From an uncultured Clostridia bacterium (GTDB lineage: Bacteria > Bacillota > Clostridia > TANB77 > CAG-508), in NCBI GenBank assembly GCA_934149005.1, contig CAKPDN010000003.1, forward strand, positions 84,870 to 148,869: DNA of 64,000 nt, written 5' to 3'. Shown here one piece after another: positions 35,866 to 44,587 of the stretch. The translations under genes and the position numbers were made by a program. The number at the start of each line of letters is the position of its first letter. Position 1 is the first letter of the stretch. The notes under the pieces were generated by a model. That model saw only the letters and a program-made list of their open reading frames with translations. It ran no database searches and was not told where the DNA came from.

Positions 35866-36957
35866 ATGAAAGCTATTGATAATAAAGAATTAATATTAGC
35901 ATTAGAAGAATTAGAAAAAGAAAAAGGGATAAAAAAAGAATATGTATTAGAATCAATAGAGACAGCTTTAGTTACAGCATATAAAAGAAATTTTGATGCA
36001 TTAGAAAATGTGAAAGTCGATATTGACCATAATACAGGTGCTACACATGTATACGCAATAAAAGAAGTAATAGAAAATGCAAATGATGATGCAACTGAAA
36101 TAAGTTTAGAAGAAGCTCATAAAATAAATAAAGATTTAAAAATAGGAGATACATTAGAAGTTGAAATAGTACCTAAAAATTTTGGAAGAATAGCTGCACA
36201 AACAGCAAAACAAGTTATAGTTCAAAAATTAAGAGAGGTTGAAAGAGACTTAATTTTTAACGAATATAGTGAAAGAAAAGGTGAAATTGTTTCTGGTATT
36301 ATTCAAAAGGCGGATAAAAATATTGTAGTTGTAGATTTAGGAAGAATCGAAGGAATAATGCTTTCTAAAGAACAAGTACCAACTGAAAAGTATAGAGTAA
36401 ATGATAAAATAAAAGCATATATAGTAGATGTTGAGAGAGGATTAAAAGGAGCTCCACAAGTAATGATTTCAAGAAGTCATCCTGATTTTGTTAGAAAATT
36501 ATTAGAATTTGAAATACCAGAAATATATGAAGGATTAATAGAAATAAAAAGTGTATCTCGTGATGCTGGTTCAAGAAGCAAAGTTGCAGTTTATTCACCA
36601 GACCCTAACATAGATCCAGTTGGTTCTTGTGTAGGTGCAAAAGGTGTTAGGATTCAAAATGTTATAAATGAATTAAACGGAGAAAAAATTGATGTAATTG
36701 AATGGGATGAAGATCCAAGTGTATATATTGCATCAGCATTACTTCCAGCACAAATATTAGCAGTTGATATAAAAGAAGATGAAAAATTTGCAGAGGTAAT
36801 AGTTCCAGATGATCAATTATCATTAGCTATTGGTAAAGCAGGACAAAATGCAAGATTAGCAGCAAAACTTACAAATTGGAAAATAGATATAAAATCTGAA
36901 TCTCAATTTAGAGAAATTTTAGCTCAAAAACGACAAGAAGAAAATGAAGAAGAGTAA
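35866..36957 (+). CDS. nusA: Transcription factor NusA
   Basis: A 363-residue NusA: N-terminal RNA-polymerase-binding domain, S1 domain (ERKGEIVSGIIQKADKNIVV, about 137-200), then two KH domains with SRSHPDFVRKLLEFEIPEI, GSCVGAKGVRIQNV and LAIGKAGQNARLA. It lacks the C-terminal acidic repeats of E. coli, as usual in Firmicutes. Roles are pausing, termination and antitermination. AAAGGAGG precedes the ATG. Confidence 0.98.
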   Translation: MKAIDNKELILALEELEKEKGIKKEYVLESIETALVTAYKRNFDALENVKVDIDHNTGATHVYAIKEVIENANDDATEISLEEAHKINKDLKIGDTLEVEIVPKNFGRIAAQTAKQVIVQKLREVERDLIFNEYSERKGEIVSGIIQKADKNIVVVDLGRIEGIMLSKEQVPTEKYRVNDKIKAYIVDVERGLKGAPQVMISRSHPDFVRKLLEFEIPEIYEGLIEIKSVSRDAGSRSKVAVYSPDPNIDPVGSCVGAKGVRIQNVINELNGEKIDVIEWDEDPSVYIASALLPAQILAVDIKEDEKFAEVIVPDDQLSLAIGKAGQNARLAAKLTNWKIDIKSESQFREILAQKRQEENEEE

Positions 36958-36974
36958 AAAAGAAGGTGTATACT

Positions 36975-37235
36975 ATGAAAAAATTACCACAAAGAACATG
37001 CATGGGATGCAATCAAAAAAAAGATAAAAATCAATTAATAAGAATAGTAAAGAATAAAGAGAATGGAATAATAATTGATAAAACAGGAAAAAAAGAAGGA
37101 AGAGGAGCATATATATGTGATGATGTCAAATGCTTAGAAAAAGTTATAAAAAGCAAAAGATTAGAAAAAGTATTTGAAACTGAAATCACACAAGAAATTT
37201 ATGAAAGTTTAAGAGGTGTAATTCTTGATAAATAA
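36975..37235 (+). CDS. ylxR: YlxR (RnpM) RNA-binding protein
   Basis: An 86-residue DUF448 protein: PQRTCMGCNQKKDKNQLIRI and GKKEGRGAYICDD are signature blocks. In Bacillus the homolog binds RNase P RNA. A GTG at 36966 is in frame, but the ATG at 36975 fits AAGGTG spacing better. It sits after nusA and overlaps the next start by 11 bases, so translation is coupled. Confidence 0.93.
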   Translation: MKKLPQRTCMGCNQKKDKNQLIRIVKNKENGIIIDKTGKKEGRGAYICDDVKCLEKVIKSKRLEKVFETEITQEIYESLRGVILDK

Positions 37236-37545
37236 TAAAATCTCAGGATTAATAGGATTGGCGATGAAAGCAGGTAAAGTATGCTTTGGTGCTGATAGTG
37301 TTGAAGAAAATGTAATGAAAAAAAAGGTAAAATTGGTCATAATTTCAGAAGATAGTTCTGAAAGAACGAAAAACAAGTTTATTGATATATGTAAAAAATA
37401 TAATATACCAATAATTACATATGGAGATATTGATAGCTTAAGTAAAGCCATTGGAAAGAGCAATAAAGCAATATTAGGGATAAAAGATATAAATTTTGCA
37501 AATTCAATACAAGAAAAATATAATGGGGGTGATGTTATTGGGTAA
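37225..37545 (+). CDS. ylxQ: YlxQ, L7Ae-family RNA-binding protein
   Basis: A 106-residue L7Ae/L30e/Gadd45 protein with KISGLIGLAMKAGKVCFGAD and KLVIISEDSSERTK blocks, like B. subtilis YlxQ, which binds kink-turn RNAs. TTG start inside the end of ylxR with AGAGGTG upstream. Its end overlaps the infB start, so three genes here are translationally coupled. Confidence 0.92.
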   Translation: MINNKISGLIGLAMKAGKVCFGADSVEENVMKKKVKLVIISEDSSERTKNKFIDICKKYNIPIITYGDIDSLSKAIGKSNKAILGIKDINFANSIQEKYNGGDVIG

Positions 37546-40414
37546 GATAAAAATATATGAAATAGCAAAAGAGCTAGACTTAACCAGTAAAGAAGTATTA
37601 GAAGTGGCACAAAAACTAAATTTAAATGTAAAAAGTCATATGAGTAGTGTAGAAGAAGACGATGCTAAAAAAATCAAAAGTAATTTACCAAAAAAAGAGG
37701 ACAAAGAAATCAAACAGCCAACAACAAAAGCTAAGAAAGAGGAAAAAGCACCTGTTATTATAAGAAGAGAAGTAATAATATCAGATGAAGGACATACAAA
37801 AAAACATAAAGAAAATAAGCAAGAAACAAAAAATAACAATATAGGTTTTGTAGAAAGAAAACAAAATAAAGATTTCAATATAGTATATAGAAATAAACCC
37901 AATAAGCCTAAAACTGTTAATGAACTGTTTGGATTAAATAAAGAAGAAACTAAAAAAGAACAAGTAAAAGTAGAACAAGTGAAGACAGAACAAATAAAAA
38001 CAGAAGAACCATTAGAGAGAAATATGAAAAAACAAGGGGATAGTAATATAAAAATGCAAACAAAAGTAGCAGAAAAGAAAATAAGCAATGATGCAAAAAC
38101 AATAAATAAATCAACAGAAAATAAATTTAATAATAGAAATTCTTATAATTCAAACAAGCAAAATAGAAATAATTATAGTAGTGAAAACAAAAATAATAAC
38201 AAAAACAACAATTATAATAATGGAAATAACAATTTCAGAAAAAATAATAATTTCAATAATAGAAATAATTATAATGGAAACAATAATTATAATAATACTA
38301 ATAAATTTAATAATAGAAGACCATTAGATGAAAAAGGAATTGAAAAAAATATTAAAAATATAATGGCTGTAGATACTGTAGAAAAAGAGGTTGTAAGAGA
38401 CTACAGTAAAAATATTGATAAACAAAAAGTAAACAATAAGTTTGATGAAAATAAAAATAAGAAAGCAAAAACTAGAAAAAATCAAAATAATAATTTTGAT
38501 GAAGGAAAATTAAAGTCCCTAAAACAGGCCAATAAATTATCAAATATGTTTGAAGATCAAGATGGTGGAATGTTAGATTATTATGATTTAACAACTCAAA
38601 GAGGAAGAAAAGGAAAGAAAAAATCTAATAGAGATGAAGAAAGAAATAAACAAAAAATATTTGAATTAACAGAAATAGAAATTCCTGATACAATAACTGT
38701 AAAAGATTTAGCAACAGAAATGAAAAAGACAACTGCTGATGTTATTAAAAAATTATTAGGATATGGAATAATGGCAACAATAAATCAAGAACTAGATTTT
38801 GATACAGCATTCTTAGTGGCTGGAGAATTTGGGATTACAGCTAAAAAGAAAGAAACTGTAACAGATGAAGATATATTATTTGATGATTCAGAAGATAAAG
38901 AAGAAGATTTAGAAGTAAGACCACCAGTAGTTGTTGTTATGGGACACGTAGATCATGGTAAAACATCATTACTAGACACAATTAGAAAAACAAATGTAAT
39001 TGGTGGAGAAGCAGGTGGAATTACACAAGCAATTGGTGCATATAAGGTTAAAGTAAAAGATAGAGAAATAACATTTTTGGATACTCCAGGACATGAAGCA
39101 TTTACTGCAATGAGAGCAAGAGGTGCACAAATAACAGATATTGCAATATTAGTAGTTGCAGCAAATGATGGTATAATGCCACAAACAGTAGAAGCTATAA
39201 ATCATGCTAAATCAGCAGGAATACCAATTATAGTTGCAATAAACAAAATTGATTTACCAGATGCAAATATAGATAAAGTAAAACAAGAATTAATGAACTA
39301 CGAATTAGTACCAGAAGAATGGGGTGGAGACACAATATGTGTACCAATCTCTGCTAAAAACAATGTAAACATTGACCAATTATTAGAAATGGTATTATTA
39401 GAAGCAGATGTACTAGAATTAAAAGCAAACCCAAATAAACAATCAAAAGGTGTTGTTATAGAAGCTAGACTTGATAAATCAAAAGGAGCTATTGCAACAA
39501 TGCTTGTACAAAGAGGAAAATTAGATGTTGGGGATACAATAATAGTAGGTTCTTCAATTGGTAGAATAAGAGCAATGACAAATGAAAATGGTAAAAAAGT
39601 TAAATCAGCTGGACCATCTACACCAGTAGAGGTTATGGGGCTAACAGAAGTTCCAGAAGCTGGAGATATTTTCTACGAAGTAAAAGATGAAAAAACAGCA
39701 AAACACTTAATTGAAAAGAGAAAACGTGAAGCTAGAGAAAAATCAATAAATTCAGGAACAAAAGTTACACTAGATAATTTATTTACACAAATGGAAGAAG
39801 GAAATTTAAAACATCTAAACTTAATTGTAAAAGCAGATGTACAAGGTTCTGTTGAAGCTGTAAAACAATCAATGGAAAAATTGCAAAATGATGAGGTAAA
39901 AGTAAAAGTTATACACGCAGCACCAGGAGCGGTAAATGAATCAGATGTAACACTTGCAAAAGTATCAAATGCAATAATAATAGCATTTAATGTAAGACCA
40001 ATACCTGCTGCAAAAGAAATGGCAGAAAAAGAAGAAGTACAAATAAAACAATATTCTGTAATTTACCAAGCAATAGAAGAAGTTGAAGCGGCTATGAAAG
40101 GAATGTTAGCACCAAAATATGAAGAAAAAGTAATAGGAAATGCAGAAGTAAGACAAACATTTAGAATATCAAATGTAGGAACAATTGCTGGTGCATATGT
40201 ATTAACAGGTAAAGTTGAGAGAAATGCAGGAGTTAGAGTTATAAGAGATAATATAGTAATCCATGAAGGAAAACTTGCAACATTAAAGAGATTTAAAGAT
40301 GATGCTAAAGAAGTAACAAAAGGATTTGAATGTGGTATTCAAATTGAAAATTACAATGATATCAAAGAAGGAGACATCATTGAAGTTTATGTAATGGAAG
40401 AAATAAAAAGATAG
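37538..40414 (+). CDS. infB: Translation initiation factor IF-2
   Basis: IF-2 places initiator tRNA on the 30S subunit. I set the start at TTG 37538 (GKIKIYEIAKEL, the usual IF2-N opening) because GGGGGTGA is 5 bases upstream; in-frame upstream codons lack a signal. Length is 958 residues. An N-domain is followed by a charged linker and an extreme Asn-rich tract at about residues 197-270, then the second IF2-N motif, GTPase with GHVDHGKTS, DTPGHEAF and NKID, and domains II-IV ending normally. The Asn tract is unusual for IF-2. Confidence 0.97.
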   Translation: MGKIKIYEIAKELDLTSKEVLEVAQKLNLNVKSHMSSVEEDDAKKIKSNLPKKEDKEIKQPTTKAKKEEKAPVIIRREVIISDEGHTKKHKENKQETKNNNIGFVERKQNKDFNIVYRNKPNKPKTVNELFGLNKEETKKEQVKVEQVKTEQIKTEEPLERNMKKQGDSNIKMQTKVAEKKISNDAKTINKSTENKFNNRNSYNSNKQNRNNYSSENKNNNKNNNYNNGNNNFRKNNNFNNRNNYNGNNNYNNTNKFNNRRPLDEKGIEKNIKNIMAVDTVEKEVVRDYSKNIDKQKVNNKFDENKNKKAKTRKNQNNNFDEGKLKSLKQANKLSNMFEDQDGGMLDYYDLTTQRGRKGKKKSNRDEERNKQKIFELTEIEIPDTITVKDLATEMKKTTADVIKKLLGYGIMATINQELDFDTAFLVAGEFGITAKKKETVTDEDILFDDSEDKEEDLEVRPPVVVVMGHVDHGKTSLLDTIRKTNVIGGEAGGITQAIGAYKVKVKDREITFLDTPGHEAFTAMRARGAQITDIAILVVAANDGIMPQTVEAINHAKSAGIPIIVAINKIDLPDANIDKVKQELMNYELVPEEWGGDTICVPISAKNNVNIDQLLEMVLLEADVLELKANPNKQSKGVVIEARLDKSKGAIATMLVQRGKLDVGDTIIVGSSIGRIRAMTNENGKKVKSAGPSTPVEVMGLTEVPEAGDIFYEVKDEKTAKHLIEKRKREAREKSINSGTKVTLDNLFTQMEEGNLKHLNLIVKADVQGSVEAVKQSMEKLQNDEVKVKVIHAAPGAVNESDVTLAKVSNAIIIAFNVRPIPAAKEMAEKEEVQIKQYSVIYQAIEEVEAAMKGMLAPKYEEKVIGNAEVRQTFRISNVGTIAGAYVLTGKVERNAGVRVIRDNIVIHEGKLATLKRFKDDAKEVTKGFECGIQIENYNDIKEGDIIEVYVMEEIKR

Positions 40415-40452
40415 AAATCGGGATTAAGGGGGATTAAAAGGAGGTAGATAAA

Positions 40453-40824
40453 ATGCCTAATAAAAACAATAACAGAATGGGACGAATTGACGAAGAATTC
40501 AGAAAAGAATTAAGTCAAATAATTGGATTTGAATTAAAAAATTCAAACATTACAGGAATGATAAGTGTTACAAAAGTTAAAGTAACACCAGACTTAAAAT
40601 ATGCGAAAGTATATGTAAGCATATTTAATTCAAGAAATATAAAAGAAACAATGGAAGGACTTAAAAAATCATCTGGATTCATAAGAAGTGAATTAGCAAA
40701 AAGAATAAACTTAAGAAATACACCAGAATTAGTATTTGAAATAGATGATTCAATGGAATATGGAGCAAAGATAGACTCTATTTTAAAAGAAATAATACCA
40801 AATGAGACAAATGGGACAGACTAA
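40453..40824 (+). CDS. rbfA: Ribosome-binding factor A
   Basis: A 123-residue RbfA: RMGRIDEEFRKELSQII, VKVTPDLKYAKVYVSIF and the helix ending RTP/RNTPELVFEIDDS. The last residues (NETNGTD) are encoded by a 30-nt REP-like unit that starts at 40804, so the repeat has replaced the native gene end. AAAGGAGG precedes the ATG. Confidence 0.96.
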   Translation: MPNKNNNRMGRIDEEFRKELSQIIGFELKNSNITGMISVTKVKVTPDLKYAKVYVSIFNSRNIKETMEGLKKSSGFIRSELAKRINLRNTPELVFEIDDSMEYGAKIDSILKEIIPNETNGTD

Positions 40825-40948
40825 AAATGTCTCATTTCATTTGACAAATTTCGACAAAATGATGATATGAATGTTGATTTATTCAAGTGTTTTAATATAC
40901 AAAATTCGACAAAAAGATGAGACAAAATTGGACTGTCCCAAATGTCTC
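40804..40948. repeat. Inverted pair of 30-nt REP-like hairpins
   Basis: Two 30-nt units, 40804-40833 and 40919-40948, each begin GAGACA and end TGTCTC and can fold alone; they lie in opposite orientation around an 85-nt spacer. The same arrangement occurs at 57068-57210. The spacer contains TTGACA (40841-40846) and two TTCGACAAAA copies; a weak promoter for nrnA is possible. Confidence 0.75.
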
Positions 40949-40978
40949 AAAGAATGAAGTGAATGAGAGGAAAAAGAT

Positions 40979-41935
40979 ATGACATTAGATAATATATTAG
41001 AAGAAATAAAGAAAGCTGAAACAATAGTAATACTAGCACATGAAACGCCAGATGGTGATGCAATAGGAAGTTGTTTGGCTATGAAAGTAGCATTAAAAAA
41101 ATTAGGAAAAAATGCTGATGTAATAATAAGAGAAGTTCCAAAAATATTTGATTTTTTACCATATAGAGATGAAATAATGCTAAATTCAGATATAGAACAA
41201 TATGATTTAGCTATTGCATTGGATTGTGCAGATTTTAAAAGATTAGTTGGAAATGAGTATTTTGAAAAAGCAAAACAAACAATAATAATTGACCATCATG
41301 GAAGTAATAAAATGTATGGTGATATTAATTTTGTAAATCCGGTATCACCAGCATGTTGCCAAATATTAATAGGTATGTTCCAATATTTTAACATCAATAT
41401 AGATAAAGAATTAGGAACGTGTATACTAACAGGAATAATAACTGATACAGGAGGATTTAGATATTCAGGAGTTACTCCAGAAACTTTTGAATTTACAGCT
41501 GATTTATTGCAAAAGGGGGTAAATGTATCAGATATTTATAAAAGAGTTTTAGAAACAAAGACAAAGGCAAATTTTGAATTAATGAGAAGAACAATTGACA
41601 GAATGGAATTCTTAGAAGATGGAAAAGTTACATTTACATATATAACTAATAAAGATTTAAAAGAAGTAAATGCTGGAATAGGTGATCATGAGGGATTAGT
41701 TGAAATAGGTAGAGATGTTGAGGGTGTTGAAGTTTCAATATTTATTAGGCAAAAAGAAAATGATGAAAATACTTACAAAATATCTATGCGTTCTAATGCT
41801 TATGTAAATGTTTCGGATGTATGTATAATGTTTGGTGGTGGTGGCCATGAAAAGGCTGCTGGTGCAACTATGCAAGGAGATATTGAAACTGTAAAACAAA
41901 AAATTATGAATGAATTAAAGAAAGTTTTAAGGTAA
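40979..41935 (+). CDS. nrnA: NrnA-type DHH phosphoesterase (nanoRNase/pAp phosphatase)
   Basis: A 318-residue DHH-DHHA1 protein that degrades 2-5-nt RNAs and, in some species, pAp or cyclic dinucleotide products. Metal ligands are visible in AHETPDGDAIGS, ALDCADFKR, the DHHG motif (IIDHHGSNK) and ITDTGGFRYSG. The DHHA1 end has MFGGGGHEKAAGA. Between rbfA and truB as in other Firmicutes. AGAGGAAA precedes the ATG. Confidence 0.94.
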   Translation: MTLDNILEEIKKAETIVILAHETPDGDAIGSCLAMKVALKKLGKNADVIIREVPKIFDFLPYRDEIMLNSDIEQYDLAIALDCADFKRLVGNEYFEKAKQTIIIDHHGSNKMYGDINFVNPVSPACCQILIGMFQYFNINIDKELGTCILTGIITDTGGFRYSGVTPETFEFTADLLQKGVNVSDIYKRVLETKTKANFELMRRTIDRMEFLEDGKVTFTYITNKDLKEVNAGIGDHEGLVEIGRDVEGVEVSIFIRQKENDENTYKISMRSNAYVNVSDVCIMFGGGGHEKAAGATMQGDIETVKQKIMNELKKVLR

Positions 41936-41938
41936 TAT

Positions 41939-42817
41939 ATGAATGGAATAATAATTGTAAATAAACCAAAAGGATGCACCTCACATGATATAGTATATAA
42001 GATTAAAAAAATTTTTAATGAAAAAGTTGGGCATACTGGTACATTAGATCCAATGGCAGAAGGAGTGTTACCAATATTAGTAGGCAAGGGAACATTATTA
42101 TCTAAGTATTTAATAAATCATGATAAAAAATATATTGTTAAACTTCAGTTAGGAATAAAAACAGATACGGCAGATTCGGAGGGAAATATAATTGAAGAAA
42201 ATCAAGTGAATGAAAAATTATTAAGTAAAGAAAATATAATAAAGGTTTTAAAATCCTTTATTGGAAAACAAGAACAAATTCCTCCAATTTATTCAGCTAT
42301 AAAAGTAAATGGTAAAAAATTATATGAATATGCAAGAAGAGGGCAAAATGTTGAAATAAAACCAAGACAAATTGAAATATATGATGTAAATTTAATATCA
42401 TATTCTGTAGAAGAAAAACAAATTAAATTTGAAGTATTTTGTGGAAAGGGTACATATATAAGAAGTTTGTGTGAGGATATTGCTAAAAAATTTGATACTG
42501 TTGGATATATGAAAGAACTGAAAAGAATTCAAGTTGGAGATTTTAAAATTGATGATAGTATAAGTATTGAAGAATTAGAAAAAAATATTAATGATGAAGG
42601 TTTTATTAATAGCAGAATCATTTCAATAGAAAATTTATTTTGCAAAAATGATAGTATAAAGTTAGAAGATAAAAAACTAAGAATGTTTTTAAATGGTGTT
42701 AAATTAACACAAAATTTAAAAGATGGAATCTACAAAATATATGATACAAATAATGAATTTATTGGAATTGGAATTGCTCAAAATAATTCAATAAAAAGAG
42801 ATATTATAGTGAACTAA
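41939..42817 (+). CDS. truB: tRNA pseudouridine(55) synthase TruB
   Basis: A 292-residue TruB that makes pseudouridine 55 in the T loop. GIIIVNKPKGCTSHDIV opens the protein, the catalytic Asp is in GHTGTLDPMAEGVLP, and IPPIYSAIKVNGKKLYEYAR and CGKGTYIRSLCEDI follow. The gene starts 4 bases after nrnA and closes the operon before a terminator. Confidence 0.97.
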   Translation: MNGIIIVNKPKGCTSHDIVYKIKKIFNEKVGHTGTLDPMAEGVLPILVGKGTLLSKYLINHDKKYIVKLQLGIKTDTADSEGNIIEENQVNEKLLSKENIIKVLKSFIGKQEQIPPIYSAIKVNGKKLYEYARRGQNVEIKPRQIEIYDVNLISYSVEEKQIKFEVFCGKGTYIRSLCEDIAKKFDTVGYMKELKRIQVGDFKIDDSISIEELEKNINDEGFINSRIISIENLFCKNDSIKLEDKKLRMFLNGVKLTQNLKDGIYKIYDTNNEFIGIGIAQNNSIKRDIIVN

Positions 42818-42852
42818 GCAAATAGAACATTTTATTTAGTAAAAAAATATAT

Positions 42853-42885
42853 AATACCCCCAATAAATAATGGGGGTATTTACTT
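42853..42885 (+). terminator. Terminator of the nusA-infB-truB operon
   Basis: A 10-bp stem of AATACCCCCA (42853-42862) with TGGGGGTATT (42871-42880), followed by TACTTTT. Confidence 0.85.
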
Positions 42886-42952
42886 TTATAAAGTATTTAA
42901 TAGATATTCTCCTTAACAAATCTATTTATGAGAAATTAAATTTTTTATAACT

Positions 42953-43432
42953 TTATCCGTAAAATGTAAAATTTGCGTTAAAATAGAAAATATTGTCTAT
43001 TTCAGTACTATAAACTTCTTCATTATTCTTATCCTTAACAATAAGATGTATATTATTATTTTCTGTAAGCTTGGCATAAAATTTACAGTCTTCTTTTTGC
43101 AGAATTTGCACTAGCATTTTCGTTATATCACATGGTTCATATAAAAAAATAACTTGCTTATAATCTGTAGTAGATAAATATTTTCTAATTGCAACTTCTG
43201 CTTCTTCTTTACGTTTATCTTTAACTTTAAAGACTATCTCATAAAAGATGATAAAAATAAAAGGTGTTCCAATAGAACAGAATATGCCCCGATAAAATGC
43301 TGCAAAGTTTTCATCTTGTTTTAAAAATTTAGCTCCTATAAGCATAAAAATTAAATATAATATGCTTATCATTAAGGATATTAGTGTTGCTTGTGTTGAG
43401 TTTAATTTCTTTTTGTTCCGATTATTAGCCAT
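42953..43432 (-). CDS. Hypothetical two-helix membrane protein (159 aa)
   Basis: I do not recognise it. A basic, Asn/Lys-rich start (MANNRNKKK) precedes two membrane helices (about 14-38 and 50-70), then a cytoplasmic alpha/beta domain of about 85 residues with KDKRKEEAEVAIRKYL and a beta-rich end. AAGGAGG precedes the ATG. It has two in-frame CGG codons (AAT CGG AAC near the start and TAT CGG GGC), which no intact core gene here has, so it may be a recent arrival. It is alone and convergent with truB. Confidence 0.6.
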   Translation of the reverse strand: MANNRNKKKLNSTQATLISLMISILYLIFMLIGAKFLKQDENFAAFYRGIFCSIGTPFIFIIFYEIVFKVKDKRKEEAEVAIRKYLSTTDYKQVIFLYEPCDITKMLVQILQKEDCKFYAKLTENNNIHLIVKDKNNEEVYSTEIDNIFYFNANFTFYG

Positions 43433-43626
43433 AAAAAATCCTCCTTGTCAATCGACTCTCATTTTGCATTGTTAATAGTTACTATATATTAAACTCCATA
43501 AGTTGTATAAAGGAGATTATAAAAAATTAATTATGTGAATTGTATCATATTTTTACTTAAAATTCAACTAGTTCTATTTAGAAATAATTCCTCATATACT
43601 TAACTAAAAGTATATGAGGTGATTTT

Positions 43627-44467
43627 ATGTTTTATATAGAAAAAAATGACAAGCCTAGTTTTATAGAAAAAAAATTTAATATATTAAAAATGATAGAAAA
43701 TACAATAATAATACCAATTACAAAAGATAGGAAAGATAAACAGATAGAAAAAATGGCAATAAAAACGAAAAAAATAATAAATAAATATTCAAATAGCAAA
43801 AAAGTAGTTATAAGCAAAAAATTAAAAAATGAACAAATATACATAAATTATTTAAATACATATGGTATAGAAATACAAGATGGAAAATGGTTATTTGAAA
43901 TATTATTACCAGAAATAACAGAATATATCATAAATAAAAAACAATTGGAAAAGGTACGGAATATCAATACTTATTAATGATTTAACAGATATAGAATTAG
44001 AAAATATAAAAAATTTAGCAAGAAAATATAAATCAATAAATATAGTAACAAATCATATAGAAAAATTTAGAAAATTAGAAAAACAACTACAAGAAAATGA
44101 AGGAATAATAATTACAATTACAAATAATAAAAAGAAGAGTTTAATGAAATCACAAATAATTTTAAATATTGATTTTCCAAAAGAATTGATAAATAAATAC
44201 AATCTAAAAGATGATGCAATAATAGTAAATGTAAAAGGAAGAATAAAAATAAATAAAAAAAGATTTAATGGCTTAAATATAAATGATTATGAAATAGATT
44301 TTAGAGAAGATAAAAAAGATGATAAGGCAATAAGTGATAAATATTTTTTAAAAGATATATATGAGTCTGAATTATACAAAAAGCAAAGAATAGATAAAAT
44401 AAAGGAAAAAATAAAATTAGATAAAGTAACTATTAAAAAACTAATTTTAAATAATGGAGAATTATAA
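43627..44467 (+). CDS. Hypothetical protein (279 aa), +1 frameshift at CGG
   Basis: The family is not recognised. The first frame (ATG 43627, AGGTGA upstream) gives 110 residues to GTA CGG (CGG 43957-43959), then stops at 43977. Skipping the C gives GTA GGA and an uninterrupted frame to 44467, reading VGISILINDLTDIELENIKN and on. The product alternates beta strands and helices: KKVVISKKLKNE, GISILINDL, SINIVTNHIEKF and IIITITN look like Rossmann-type strands. The two parts share the same Lys/Ile/Asn-rich composition and codon use, so they are one gene. It precedes the penicillin-binding protein gene by 120 bases; a cell-envelope or sporulation role is only a guess. Confidence 0.7.
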
Positions 44468-44471
44468 AAAG

Positions 44472-44492
44472 TTACAGTTCAGTAAGATATAA
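44472..44492 (+). repeat. Solo end of the galE-upstream repeat
   Basis: TTACAGTTCAGTAAGATATA matches the left end and, reversed, the right end of the hairpin element at 51051-51192, suggesting a remnant or solo terminal repeat. Confidence 0.4.
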
Positions 44493-44587
44493 ACTATAAA
44501 AAATTTCATTAACCCCTTTTATTTTTATAAAAAATATAATATAATGGATATATTGTAAAGGACAAAAAAGGCGAGGAGGTATAAAAA

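Noticed and set aside
20562..43959. CGG reassigned to another amino acid rather than causing a shift
   Set aside because: Changing the meaning of CGG without a shift would leave the downstream parts out of frame in all five genes.
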